Shown piece after piece: positions 7,660 to 15,697 of a stretch of 35,813 nucleotides of DNA (the stretch's first letter is position 1; each line of letters begins with the position of its first letter). The stretch covers positions 1-35,813 of the forward strand of contig CAZMTO010000016.1 of assembly GCA_964569265.1 (NCBI GenBank), read 5' to 3'. The position numbers were made by a program, and so were the translations under genes. The DNA is from Avidehalobacter sp964569265. Lineage in GTDB: Bacteria > Bacillota > Dehalobacteriia > UBA4068 > UBA4997. The notes under the pieces were generated by a model. The model was not told where the DNA came from. It ran no database searches and saw nothing but the letters and a program-made list of their open reading frames with translations.

Positions 7660-8139
7660 TTAGTCTTCCTTTTCTTCGGTGGTTTCACCCTCAACCTCTA
7701 CGTACTCTGCATCGTTCGAAAAAACAGCAGCGTCGCAAACCGGGCAAACTACCTCGATAGGCTCGTCAGCTTCCAAAATGTCGGAGCTAAAGCAAACAAC
7801 CTCGTGGCAGTTGGGGCAGGTAACCTCAACATAGTCATCGTCGTCATCTTCATCACAGCAGCAGTCGTCATCGTCGCAGCAGCAATCATCGTCATCGCAG
7901 CAGCAGCAATCTTCTTCGCCGTAAACTTCTTCTTCAACAGCAGCCAAATCTTCATCCAGCTCGTCTACATAATCATAAACTTCGTCCAAATCGTCCGAAA
8001 TATCCTCGATGGTATCAGCCATATCAGCCAACACATCCAGCATAGATGCAATCAGTTTGCCGCATTTAGAGTCCTCGTCAATTTCCATACCCTTGGCCAA
8101 ACCCTGCAAAAATACTACTTTTTCTTTCAACTCAGCCAT
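7660..8139 (-). CDS. CD1247-type zinc-ribbon protein with a Cys/Asp run
   Basis: 159 residues; ATG after AGGAGG. The N-terminal part (1-60) is a predicted helix pair (KEKVVFLQGLAKGMEIDEDSK, then a long acidic helix) seen in the CD1247 N-terminal domain family, often encoded between efp and spoIIIAA. The C-terminal part has two CxxC pairs (C108/C111 in CPNC, C132/C135 in CPVC) of a zinc ribbon. Between them, residues 78-95 hold ten cysteines in runs of four, three and three separated by DDDD. Function unknown; the run could bind metal or be a low-complexity expansion. The family name is from memory of architecture and context. Confidence 0.75.
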   Translation of the reverse strand: MAELKEKVVFLQGLAKGMEIDEDSKCGKLIASMLDVLADMADTIEDISDDLDEVYDYVDELDEDLAAVEEEVYGEEDCCCCDDDDCCCDDDDCCCDEDDDDDYVEVTCPNCHEVVCFSSDILEADEPIEVVCPVCDAAVFSNDAEYVEVEGETTEEKED

Positions 8140-8232
8140 CAGTCAAAACCTCCTTTAATAATAAATCAGTCAAATCAAAAACCGTATGCTCTGTTAGCAT
8201 ACCCAAAATTCGCCGTTTGATAAAACAGCCGA

Positions 8233-8787
8233 TTAAACACGCTCGATATATTCGCCGGTTTCGGTGTTAACACGTACAACATCGCCTTCGTTGATAAAGA
8301 AGGGAACCTTGATAACCGCGCCGGTGTCGGTGGTGGCGGGCTTGGTGCCGCCGGTAGCGGTATCGCCCTTAATGCCGGGCTCGGTTTCTACAATGGTAAG
8401 TTCAACCTGCGGCGGAAAATCTACGCCCAAAACAGCACCCTTAAAAGAAAGTACATAAACGTCCATATTTTCCTTCAGGTACTTCAGCTTCGGGCCAATC
8501 TGCTCAGCAGTCAGCGTAGTCTGATCATAGGTGTTGTTATCCATAAATACATAGTCGCCGTCGTTATACAGATACTGCATCTGTGCGCGCTCCAGGTGAG
8601 CCTTCGGAACCTTTTCACCTGCGGCAAAGGTACGCTCTACGGTGCCGCCGGTGCGTACATTTCTCAGCTTGGTACGTACAAAAGCCGAGCCTTTGCCTGG
8701 CTTAACGTGCTGAAAATCTACAACTACAAACGGATCGCCGTCCAAGTCAATGGAAACACCGGGTCTAAAATCGTTACTGGAAATCAC
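8233..8787 (-). CDS. efp: Elongation factor P
   Basis: 184 residues. EF-P relieves ribosome stalling at polyproline. The start is GTG at 8787 after GGGGAGG, giving ISSNDFRPGVSIDLDG at the N-terminus; the longer frame is not supported. Three beta-barrel domains are recognisable, with VVDFQHVKPGKGSAFVRTKLRN in domain I, ETEPGIKGDTATGGTKPA and VPFFINEGDVVRVNTETGEY at the end. Lys32 in the PGKG loop is the position modified in Bacillus-type EF-P. No epmA/epmB-type genes or pepP lie nearby. Promoter candidate at 8880-8908. Confidence 0.97.
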   Translation of the reverse strand: MISSNDFRPGVSIDLDGDPFVVVDFQHVKPGKGSAFVRTKLRNVRTGGTVERTFAAGEKVPKAHLERAQMQYLYNDGDYVFMDNNTYDQTTLTAEQIGPKLKYLKENMDVYVLSFKGAVLGVDFPPQVELTIVETEPGIKGDTATGGTKPATTDTGAVIKVPFFINEGDVVRVNTETGEYIERV

Positions 8788-8879
8788 AAAAAAATACCTC
8801 CCCAACATTCTAAAAATCTACCGAACCTTGCGGAGATCCTTAGATAAAAAATTTAATCATATTTTATCGTACTATAAAT

Positions 8880-8908
8880 AATATACCATATTTTATTCTT
8901 ATAGTAAA
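8880..8908 (-). promoter_or_regulatory. Candidate promoter of efp
   Basis: TTTACT (8903-8908) and TATATT (8880-8885) with 17 bp between them on the minus strand, in a very A/T-rich 100-bp stretch after the rplS terminator. Other A/T hexamers nearby make the exact choice uncertain. Confidence 0.45.
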
Positions 8909-8960
8909 GTTTTTTTGCAAATTTTTAGCAGGTAATATTATAACCGCCGGCAGGGCAGCA

Positions 8961-9000
8961 ATAAAAAAGCACAAAAGCAGGCTTGCCCACCTTTGTGCTT
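8961..9000 (-). terminator. Rho-independent terminator of rplS
   Basis: AAGCACAAA (8992-9000 strand-complement) pairs with TTTGTGCTT (8967-8975 strand-complement) as a perfect 9-bp stem, followed on the minus strand by TTTTATT. It lies 20 bp after the rplS stop. Confidence 0.88.
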
Positions 9001-9019
9001 ATAAATATTACCCAAATGC

Positions 9020-9361
9020 TTAGCGAATATCCTTAATACGCGCAGCTTTACCGGTAAGGTTGCGCAGGTAATACAGCTTGGCGCGACGAACACGGCCACG
9101 ACGCATAACCTGAATTTTGTCCAATCTGGGGGAGTGTACCGGGAAGGTTTTTTCTACACCAACGCCATAGCTTACACGACGAACGGTAAAGGTTTCACGA
9201 ACACCGCTGTTCTGGCGCTTAATAACAATGCCCTCAAACTGCTGAATTCTTTCCTTGCCGCCTTCTACTACCTTGATAGACAAACGAACGGTATCACCGG
9301 CCTTAAAATCCGGAATATCGCTGCGCAGCTGTTCTTTTTCCAAAGCTTCGATTACATTCAT
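9020..9361 (-). CDS. rplS: 50S ribosomal protein L19
   Basis: 113 residues, the usual length. Conserved blocks: PDFKAGDTVRLSIKVVEGGKERIQQFEGIVI, RETFTVRRVSYGVGVEKTFPVHSPRLDKI and the closing RRGRVRRAKLYYLRNLTGKAARIK. L19 sits at the 30S-50S interface. ATG after AGGAGG. It is monocistronic here (own promoter and terminator); the usual rpsP-rimM-trmD neighbours are absent. Confidence 0.98.
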   Translation of the reverse strand: MNVIEALEKEQLRSDIPDFKAGDTVRLSIKVVEGGKERIQQFEGIVIKRQNSGVRETFTVRRVSYGVGVEKTFPVHSPRLDKIQVMRRGRVRRAKLYYLRNLTGKAARIKDIR

Positions 9362-9480
9362 GATTCTTCCTCCTTAAAATAAATCCTCAGGCGTTCTTAG
9401 CGTTTGGTAACCGAAAACCAACCGCCAGCGGACCACCAGTGTACGCACCCTGCACACAGCACGGCACAATGTGCTTTAAT
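9362..9480 (-). promoter_or_regulatory. rplS 5' leader, possible ribosomal-protein leader structure
   Basis: About 110 bases separate the inferred transcription start (near 9473) from the rplS start. The leader can form GCACA/TGTGC near its 5' end and a TTGGT/ACCAA hairpin enclosed by GCGT/ACGC further on. Autoregulatory L19 leaders are known in Firmicutes, but I cannot match this one to a described consensus. Confidence 0.3.
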
Positions 9481-9509
9481 ATTGTAACACAGCCGCCGCC
9501 GATATGCAA
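9481..9509 (-). promoter_or_regulatory. Sigma-A-type promoter of rplS
   Basis: TTGCAT (9504-9509) and TACAAT (9481-9486), 17 bp apart on the minus strand. Confidence 0.8.
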
Positions 9510-9550
9510 GCGCTTTTTACAAAATACTTAAAAATTTATTGCCCAAAGGT

Positions 9551-10600
9551 TTATTTATGCTCACCGCAGCCGCAATCGCAGCCTTCGGTATGCTCTTTAT
9601 GGTGCCCGTGACAGCCGCACGTGCAGCCTTCACCGTGTTCGTGTTCACCCGCCACCGCCGATATATCCACCTGATTACGCAGGCTGGCGGCAAAACGCTT
9701 AAAGCGCTCTCTGTCCAGCTCATCCACCATATCTTTTAGCTCGTTAGGGCCAAATTCGTATTTTTCACCGCAAAAACGGCAAACAACCTCGGTATTGTCA
9801 CCGGCAGCCTGTTTTTCTTCAGCCAGCTCTTTAAGCTCCTTGTAACCAAGGCTTATTAACGCACCGCGCAAACGTTCCTTACTGCAAGTACACTGGTATT
9901 TTATCGGGCCGCGTGTAAGCTCGCGCCACGGCACACCCAGCATAATTTCGTTACCCATTTCTTCCAGCGTAAGACCGTTGGCCACCATACTGCTTACCGG
10001 GGGCAGCATTGCCAAATTAAGCTCCAACTGCTTTATCACCTGTTCATCGGCGTGCGGCAAAACCTGCAGCATAAAACCGCCCGCAGCATCTACCGTGCCG
10101 TTAGGCGCAATAGAAACACCCAAACCCACCGCTGCCGGTGTCTGCTCCGATTCTAAAAAGTATTCGGCCACATCTTCGGCAATCTCACCGGAAACCAGCT
10201 CTACCGTGCCGGAATACGGTTCGCCGTAGCCCATATCCTTAATTACCGTAAGTGTGCCGTTGCCTATAGCCGCGCCCACTGCCAAATGGCCATCCTCGCG
10301 CCGCGGAATATCTAAATGCGGGCAGCCGACAAAACCGCGCACCGTACCGTCGGCACCGCCCACCACCGTAAGCGCACCAAGGGGGCCGTCGCCGTTTACA
10401 CGCAGGGTAACACTGTCTGACGCATTTTTAAGGTTTTGACCAAAAAATACGCCGGCCGTAAGCAAACGCCCCAGTGCTGCCGCCGCCACGCTCCACGCAT
10501 CGTGACGCCGTCTGCCTTCTTCACAAAGGTCGGTGGTTTGAGCCAGCCATAGCTTTACACTGCCGTCATCACTGACACCGCGCAGAATATAATCTGCCAT
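9551..10600 (-). CDS. hslO: Redox-regulated chaperone Hsp33 with His/Cys-rich tail
   Basis: 349 residues from the ATG at 10600, eight bases after GGGAG. Hsp33 is a holdase chaperone switched on when oxidation releases its zinc. The N-terminal domain (ADYILRGVSDDGSVKLWLAQTTDL, GPLGALTVVGGADGTVRGFV) and the zinc switch (C237-x-C239 and C274-xx-C277) are intact. Normal Hsp33 ends soon after the switch. Here the last ~31 residues form an extra tail with six Cys and seven His, including CTCGC and CDCGC, separated by Gly, Glu and Lys. The tail may bind metal; this is inference. A terminator separates it from the DUF1858 gene upstream. Confidence 0.95.
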   Translation of the reverse strand: MADYILRGVSDDGSVKLWLAQTTDLCEEGRRRHDAWSVAAAALGRLLTAGVFFGQNLKNASDSVTLRVNGDGPLGALTVVGGADGTVRGFVGCPHLDIPRREDGHLAVGAAIGNGTLTVIKDMGYGEPYSGTVELVSGEIAEDVAEYFLESEQTPAAVGLGVSIAPNGTVDAAGGFMLQVLPHADEQVIKQLELNLAMLPPVSSMVANGLTLEEMGNEIMLGVPWRELTRGPIKYQCTCSKERLRGALISLGYKELKELAEEKQAAGDNTEVVCRFCGEKYEFGPNELKDMVDELDRERFKRFAASLRNQVDISAVAGEHEHGEGCTCGCHGHHKEHTEGCDCGCGEHK

Positions 10601-10635
10601 TGTTATCACTCCCGTCCAAAAAAATCACCTTAAAC

Positions 10636-10668
10636 CGATAAAAGCCGGGGCAAAATACTCCCCGGCTT
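10636..10668 (-). terminator. Rho-independent terminator of the DUF1858 gene
   Basis: AAGCCGGGG and CCCCGGCTT form a perfect 9-bp GC-rich stem (10642-10650 with 10660-10668) followed on the minus strand by TTTTAT. hslO lies just beyond, with no clear promoter in the ~40 bp left, so some readthrough into hslO is possible. Confidence 0.85.
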
Positions 10669-10687
10669 AGTATGATCGGTGTTTTGC

Positions 10688-10885
10688 TTATTCTGCTACA
10701 GCCTCGTTAAGAGCCTCCATCAGCTTGTCTACATCCATACCGTGAGCAAGTGCGCCCTGTTCAATGGTTTCAAAATGAGCAGCCGCACAGCCCAGGCAAC
10801 CCATACCCTGACTCATAAAAACCTCAATGGTTTGGGGGTACTGTTGCACAACTTCAATAATACCCATATCTTTAGTGATAGTCAT
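10688..10885 (-). CDS. DUF1858 domain protein
   Basis: 65 residues; ATG after AGGAGG. The domain covers the whole protein: ITKDMGIIEVVQQYPQTIEVFMSQGMGCLGCAAAHFETIEQGALAHGMD, with the typical CLGC pair (CxxC) after a short helix. Known DUF1858 proteins are small, soluble, often next to hybrid-cluster or redox genes, and resemble the N-terminal part of ScdA/RIC-type iron-sulfur repair proteins. A redox or metal role is likely but unproven. It is transcribed alone, from the promoter at 10930-10958. Confidence 0.85.
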   Translation of the reverse strand: MTITKDMGIIEVVQQYPQTIEVFMSQGMGCLGCAAAHFETIEQGALAHGMDVDKLMEALNEAVAE

Positions 10886-10929
10886 ATCAATATCCTCCTG
10901 TTAAAACAATTAAACAATTTTACTTATAT

Positions 10930-10958
10930 ATATTATCACCTTTTAACAGCAAAATCAA
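10930..10958 (-). promoter_or_regulatory. Candidate promoter of the DUF1858 gene
   Basis: TTGATT (10953-10958) and TAATAT (10930-10935) with 17 bp between them on the minus strand, about 45 bp before the start codon. Confidence 0.6.
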
Positions 10959-11012
10959 TTCATATTTTTTTACTGTGTTTACAATTTGCAATTTTTATGC
11001 TAAGCTTGTACC

Positions 11013-11258
11013 GAGTGCTACCTAATACACGGTAGGCGGTTAGCCCCTTCCTTGCAAGGGAGGTGGTATGTTATGGTAAAAATGTTCAGGGCATTACTTA
11101 ATTTGTTTAAAAAAACTTTTTTGGCTAAACAAATAACAGAAATCCACATTACACATATTACCATAAAAAAGAAATAACCGCCCATAGCCTGGAAAACTTG
11201 GCGGTTATATCTTTTTAACCTAAAACTTTTCGGGGCTAACCGTTTACCGGGTAGCACT
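11013..11258. repeat. Nested fold-back (MITE-like) element
   Basis: Four inverted-repeat pairs are nested: GAGTGCTACC (11013) with GGTAGCACTC near 11258; GGTTAGCCCC (about 11037) with GGGGCTAACC (11232); TTATGGTAA (about 11071) with TTACCATAA (about 11158); ATTTGTTTA with TAAACAAAT around the centre. Each arm also carries a local hairpin: CCTTGCAAGG at left and AATAACCGCC/GGCGGTTAT at right. The whole 246 bp can fold into one long imperfect hairpin. There is no transposase and I could not identify a target-site duplication. Confidence 0.7.
11170..11212 (-). terminator. Hairpin with T-rich tail, possible dnaE terminator
   Basis: AGATATAACCGCC pairs with GGCGGTTATTTCT (one mismatch in 13) around a 17-base loop, and the minus strand continues TTTCTTTTTT. 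It lies in the right arm of the fold-back element, about 170 bp after the dnaE stop. The guaB terminator region uses a similar AATAACCG stem. Confidence 0.5.
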
Positions 11259-11384
11259 CTTTTTATATGTTTATTATATAACTACCGGTGGTAATTGTCA
11301 AGCGACCGGCGCTGGGCATAAAACTTACGCCGACAAGCGAGAAATTATATGACACAGCAGTTGTCACTTCCTATTGCGTTTTTG

Positions 11385-14300
11385 TCACTTACGTAGACGC
11401 ACTACAACATTACCCTCCCCATACTCCACCTTCCACAAATCAACGGCCGCATTGTCGGCTAAAATGCCCAAACCGCGCTGATACCGCTGAATATCGCTGT
11501 AATAGGGTATTACCTCCATACCGCCGGTGTTTTCGGCAGCAACGCGCCTTATGGCCGCCAAATGCGAAGAATCCGGCACCCGAATATAAACCACAGCGTG
11601 AGTTTTTTCCGGTTCCTCTTTTTTGCGGCGCCGCGGATATTTAGAGTTTGGTTCTTCCTTGGGTTTGGGGGCTTCCTGCCCTTTGGGGGCGTCCAAAAAG
11701 TCCATACCCTCCAGCGCAAACACCGACTCTACAATTACCGAATACCGCTCGTCATCTTCTACCTGCAAGCGTCCGTGTATCAACACCGGGGTACCCTCAA
11801 TAATCGAGCTGCGGCTTTCTGCATATGCCCGCGGAAAAGCCACGCATCGCACCGACGATGTTTTATCTTCCAGATTGAATATGGCCATACTGTCGCCCTT
11901 TTTGGTCAGGCGGTTTTGGCTGCCGCTTATAAGCCCGGCAATGCGCAGCGATGTTTTATCCGACAAATCCGGCAGTTCGCTTATGCGGTGGTTAACAATC
12001 GGCTTTAGCTGCTCAACATACTTGTCCAGCGGGTGGCCGCTTACATAAAAGCCAATGCTGTCTTTTTCCATACGCAGCAGCTCCATTTTATCCAGCTCGG
12101 CTATCTGCGGCAGCTCAACTTCCATAAGCTGCTTTTTTTCTACGCCAAAATCGAACAGAGAAAGCTGCGCCGATGATTGCTCCATAGCGTAACGGCGGCC
12201 GATTTCCAAAGCCTGTTCATACACCTGCAAATACTGCGACCTTTTGCCGCCAAAGCTATCCAGCGCCCCGGATTTTATCAAACCCTCTAAAACACGCTTG
12301 TTTACAATAATACGGCTGCAAAAATCCGTCAGAGAAGTAAAGTTGCCGCCGCGTTCACGCTCAACTATTATCGCATCAATAATATCGCGGCCCACACCCT
12401 TAATAGCCGCCAGCCCAAATCTTATTTTACCGTCGGTTACCGAAAAATTGGTGTATGACAAATTGATATCCGGGGGCAAAATTTCCAGCCCGGTGCTTCG
12501 ACATTCTTCAATATAGGTGGTAACCTTGTCGGCGTTTTCCATAAAGCTGGTAAGCATAGCTGCCATAAATTCCGGTGCATAGTGGCAGCGCAAATATGCC
12601 GTTTGGTAACACACAATGCCATATGCCGCCGAATGACTCTTGTTAAAGCCGTAGCCGGAAAAGAACTCCATCAGGTCAAAAACCTCGTTGGCAGTTTTTT
12701 CGTCAACACCGTTTTTCCTGGCACCCTCTAAAAAGCCAACGCGCTTGGCCGCCAAAACCTCGGGCTTTTTTTTGCCCATTGCACGGCGCAATTCATCGGC
12801 CTGCCCCAGAGAAAAGCCTGCCATAGTGCTGGCAACCTGCATAATCTGCTCCTGATACACCATTACGCCATAGGTTTCTTCTAACACCGGCTTTAACATC
12901 GGGTGCGGATATTCCACCTTGGTTTCGCCGTGTTTGCGCTTAATAAAGTCGGTTACCATACCACCTTCCAGCGGGCCGGGCCGATACAGCGCCACCATAG
13001 CAATAATATCTTCAATACGTTCGGGGTGCAGGGCGCGCAGGTAGCTGCGCATACCGTCACTTTCTAACTGAAAAACACCGCCGGTTTCGCCGTTACACAG
13101 CATTTCATAAACTTCTTTGTCGTCCAGCGGAATTTGGTCAATATCCAGTTCTTCGCCCCGGCTTTTACGGATATTGTCCAGCGCGTCACCAATAACGGTA
13201 AGTGTACGCAGGCCCAAAATATCCATCTTGAGCAGGCCCTGTTCCTCCACCTGTTCTTTTTCAAACTGGGTGGTTAAAATATTTTCACCTACTTTAAAGC
13301 AGGGCATATAATCGGTAACCGGCGCCGGTGCAATAACCACACCTGCCGCGTGGGTGCCGGTATGGCGCGGCATACCCTCCAGCTTTATCGAAATATCTAT
13401 CAGCTCGTGTATGCGATCATCTTCTTCGTACAACTGCTTTAGCTCGGCAACCTCCTCCAGAGCTTTGGGCAGCGTAATGTGCAGGTCATTGGGTATAAGC
13501 TTGGCAATGGCGTTAACCTCGGGTATCGGCAAATCAAGCGCCCGGCCAACGTCTTTAATAACCAGCTTAGACTTCATTGTACCAAAGGTAACTATCTGGC
13601 CAACTTTGTCCTCGCCGTATTTTTCTACCATATAATCAATAACTTCGCCGCGGCGCACCACGCAAAAGTCAGTATCAATATCCGGCATACTAACACGTTC
13701 CGGGTTCAAAAATCTCTCAAAAATAAGGCTGTACTTTATCGGGTCAATATTGGTAATGCCCAAACAATACGCCACCAGGCTGCCCGCCGCACTGCCGCGC
13801 CCCGGCCCCACACGTATGCCGCTTTTATGGCAAAAGTTAATTAAGTCCCACACTACCAAAAAATAACCGGGAAACCGCATATGGTTTATAATGCCCAGCT
13901 CGTAATCCAAACGTTCTCTAAGCTCCGGCGTAACTTCGGGGTAACGCTTTTTTATACCCTCCTCGCACAGGTAGCGCAGGTAGGTTTCCAGATTATATCC
14001 CTCCGGCACGGTAACTATCGGCAAGTCGGCCTGCGGGTGTTTATCCAAATTTATATGGCAGCGTTCGGCAATTTTTACGGTATTTGCCAACGCTTCGGGC
14101 CATTCGCCAAACAGTTGGTTCATTTCGTCCGGCGTTTTTAAATAAAACTGATTATTAGGAAACCGCATACGTGTCGGGTCATCACGCAGGCGGCCGGTTT
14201 GTACGCACAGCAGCATATCGTGCCATTCGGCATCCTCGCGGTCTATATAATGGCAGTCGTTGGTACACACCAAACCAATGCCCAAGTCCTGCGCCAGCTT

Positions 14301-14903
14301 TATCAACTGCGGATTAGTAAGCACCTGCTCCTCAAGTCCGTGGTCTTGCAGCTCTATAAAATAATTATCCTTACCAAAAATATCCAGATATTCTCGCGCA
14401 ACATCATAGGCAGCCTCCAAATCGTTATCCAGCATACTTTGGATAACCTCGCCCGCCAAACAAGCCGAAAGACATATTAAACCTTCGGAATACTGCCGCA
14501 AAACCTCGTGGTCAATACGCGGCTTGTAATAAAAGCCCTCTAAATAAGCAATGGCATTAAGCTTACACAAATTGCGGTAGCCCTGCTGATTTTCGGCCAG
14601 CAGCACCAAATGATACGCACTTTTATCCTCTTTACCCTCTTTTAAAAAGCGAGAACGCGGCGCCACATAAAATTCGCAGCCCACCACCGCTTTTATCGGC
14701 GGCAAACCCTGTGCTTCGCGCTCTTTAGACACTTTTTTACATTCTTCGTAAAGCTTCAGCACACCAAACATATTGCCGTGGTCGGTAACCGCCACCGCCG
14801 GCATATTTAAAGACGCGCATTTTTTTACCATATCCTTAATGCGCGCCGCTCCGTCCAGCAAAGAATATTCGCTGTGATTATGCAAATGAACAAATTCTAC
14901 CAT
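11385..14903 (-). CDS. dnaE: DNA polymerase III alpha subunit (DnaE)
   Basis: 1172 residues, close to E. coli DnaE (1160). An N-terminal PHP domain carries HLHNHSEYSLLDGA (H6, H8, H10) and VTDHGNMFG (D41, H42). The C-family polymerase core follows, with GPGRGSAAGSLVAYCLGI and the catalytic PDIDTDF (about residue 405), then SGYGFNKSHSAAYG in the fingers. An OB-fold lies near 1000-1080 (LRIAGLISGSQNRLTKKGDSMAIFNLEDKT), then a basic, charged linker and a small C-terminal domain. It copies DNA; in Firmicutes with PolC, DnaE usually extends primers. Last gene of the LCP-radC-dnaE group, 45 bp after radC; ribosome site AGCAGG is modest. Confidence 0.97.
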   Translation of the reverse strand: MVEFVHLHNHSEYSLLDGAARIKDMVKKCASLNMPAVAVTDHGNMFGVLKLYEECKKVSKEREAQGLPPIKAVVGCEFYVAPRSRFLKEGKEDKSAYHLVLLAENQQGYRNLCKLNAIAYLEGFYYKPRIDHEVLRQYSEGLICLSACLAGEVIQSMLDNDLEAAYDVAREYLDIFGKDNYFIELQDHGLEEQVLTNPQLIKLAQDLGIGLVCTNDCHYIDREDAEWHDMLLCVQTGRLRDDPTRMRFPNNQFYLKTPDEMNQLFGEWPEALANTVKIAERCHINLDKHPQADLPIVTVPEGYNLETYLRYLCEEGIKKRYPEVTPELRERLDYELGIINHMRFPGYFLVVWDLINFCHKSGIRVGPGRGSAAGSLVAYCLGITNIDPIKYSLIFERFLNPERVSMPDIDTDFCVVRRGEVIDYMVEKYGEDKVGQIVTFGTMKSKLVIKDVGRALDLPIPEVNAIAKLIPNDLHITLPKALEEVAELKQLYEEDDRIHELIDISIKLEGMPRHTGTHAAGVVIAPAPVTDYMPCFKVGENILTTQFEKEQVEEQGLLKMDILGLRTLTVIGDALDNIRKSRGEELDIDQIPLDDKEVYEMLCNGETGGVFQLESDGMRSYLRALHPERIEDIIAMVALYRPGPLEGGMVTDFIKRKHGETKVEYPHPMLKPVLEETYGVMVYQEQIMQVASTMAGFSLGQADELRRAMGKKKPEVLAAKRVGFLEGARKNGVDEKTANEVFDLMEFFSGYGFNKSHSAAYGIVCYQTAYLRCHYAPEFMAAMLTSFMENADKVTTYIEECRSTGLEILPPDINLSYTNFSVTDGKIRFGLAAIKGVGRDIIDAIIVERERGGNFTSLTDFCSRIIVNKRVLEGLIKSGALDSFGGKRSQYLQVYEQALEIGRRYAMEQSSAQLSLFDFGVEKKQLMEVELPQIAELDKMELLRMEKDSIGFYVSGHPLDKYVEQLKPIVNHRISELPDLSDKTSLRIAGLISGSQNRLTKKGDSMAIFNLEDKTSSVRCVAFPRAYAESRSSIIEGTPVLIHGRLQVEDDERYSVIVESVFALEGMDFLDAPKGQEAPKPKEEPNSKYPRRRKKEEPEKTHAVVYIRVPDSSHLAAIRRVAAENTGGMEVIPYYSDIQRYQRGLGILADNAAVDLWKVEYGEGNVVVRLRK

Positions 14904-14948
14904 ATTTTTTTACCTGCTGTATTTTAACTGCTGTTTTACTTACGTTTT

Positions 14949-15680
14949 CTACAAAATCTCCATATATCGACGTTCGGCAAAGCTGCAATATTTATCGCCG
15001 CAAACAATAAAATGGTCTATCAGCTTTACATTTACCTCACCCAGCGCCTGCATACAACGCTTAGTCAGGTCAAAATCTTCTACACTGGCTTTTAAGCGCC
15101 CACCCGGATGGTTATGCGCCAACACCGCGGTGCGGGCCTTATGGCGCAAGGCCGCCTGCACCACCTGTGCCGGGGCAATATGCACCGAACCAACATCGCC
15201 ACGCCCCAAACGCACGGCATTTATAAGCTGCAAATTAGCGTTAAGGCAAATTAAAAAAGCCGTTTCGGTGGTTTCCCCGGCAAACAGACGACAAACATAT
15301 TCTGCAAAAGCCTGTGTTGCCCCAAAAATCGGCTTATCACGGTTTTTATCACGCTCTACCCTGCCTAAAAGCCCGGGCAGCATACACAACATAAACGCGG
15401 TTTTATCACCAACGCCGGGCACCGCGCGCAAATCGTCATAATCGGCGCCCAAAACCGTGCTTAAAGAACCAAAATGCGCTATCAAACGGTGTGCCAGCTC
15501 GTTAGTATCTACACGCGGCAGCGTAAAATAAAGCAAAACCTCCAGCACCTCGTGGTCAGCAAGGCTGTCTAACCCGGTATTTAAAATCCGCTCCTTCATA
15601 CGGCTGCGGTGCCCGCTGTGCAGGCTGCCATCCCGTTTGGGCAGCGCACCGTCAGCCTTACCCGTTGGCGTTTTAGGCAT
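14949..15680 (-). CDS. radC: RadC family JAMM/MPN protein
   Basis: 243 residues; ATG with GGAGG about 10 bases upstream. A helix-hairpin-helix region lies at about 75-110 (DDLRAVPGVGDKTAFML), followed by the MPN domain with the JAMM metal motif VLAHNHPGGRLKASVEDFD (HxHx7-SxxD) and the closing VKLIDHFIVCGDKYCSFAE. RadC is named for DNA repair but its role is unsettled; the metal site is complete. The N-terminal ~20 residues are Lys/Gly/Asp-rich. It begins 17 bp after the LCP gene and is probably cotranscribed with it and dnaE. Confidence 0.93.
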   Translation of the reverse strand: MPKTPTGKADGALPKRDGSLHSGHRSRMKERILNTGLDSLADHEVLEVLLYFTLPRVDTNELAHRLIAHFGSLSTVLGADYDDLRAVPGVGDKTAFMLCMLPGLLGRVERDKNRDKPIFGATQAFAEYVCRLFAGETTETAFLICLNANLQLINAVRLGRGDVGSVHIAPAQVVQAALRHKARTAVLAHNHPGGRLKASVEDFDLTKRCMQALGEVNVKLIDHFIVCGDKYCSFAERRYMEIL

Positions 15681-15697
15681 TTAGCATAGTCCTCCGT

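Larger units (their letters stand above)
10959..11384. other. Non-coding region with fold-back element, downstream of dnaE
   Basis: No gene with a ribosome site or family resemblance is visible here. The stretch 11013-11258 is a nested inverted-repeat element (listed separately). Between it and dnaE, 11259-11384 is A/T-rich, with the palindrome ACCGGT at 11283-11288 and a TGACA/TGTCA stem (11350-11366). A 79-codon open frame on the minus strand (11018-11257) lies entirely inside the fold-back element, has no ribosome site and is probably chance. Confidence 0.7.

Noticed and set aside
11018..11257. A 79-codon minus-strand open frame
   Set aside because: It coincides with the fold-back element, has no ribosome site and its translation resembles no family I know.
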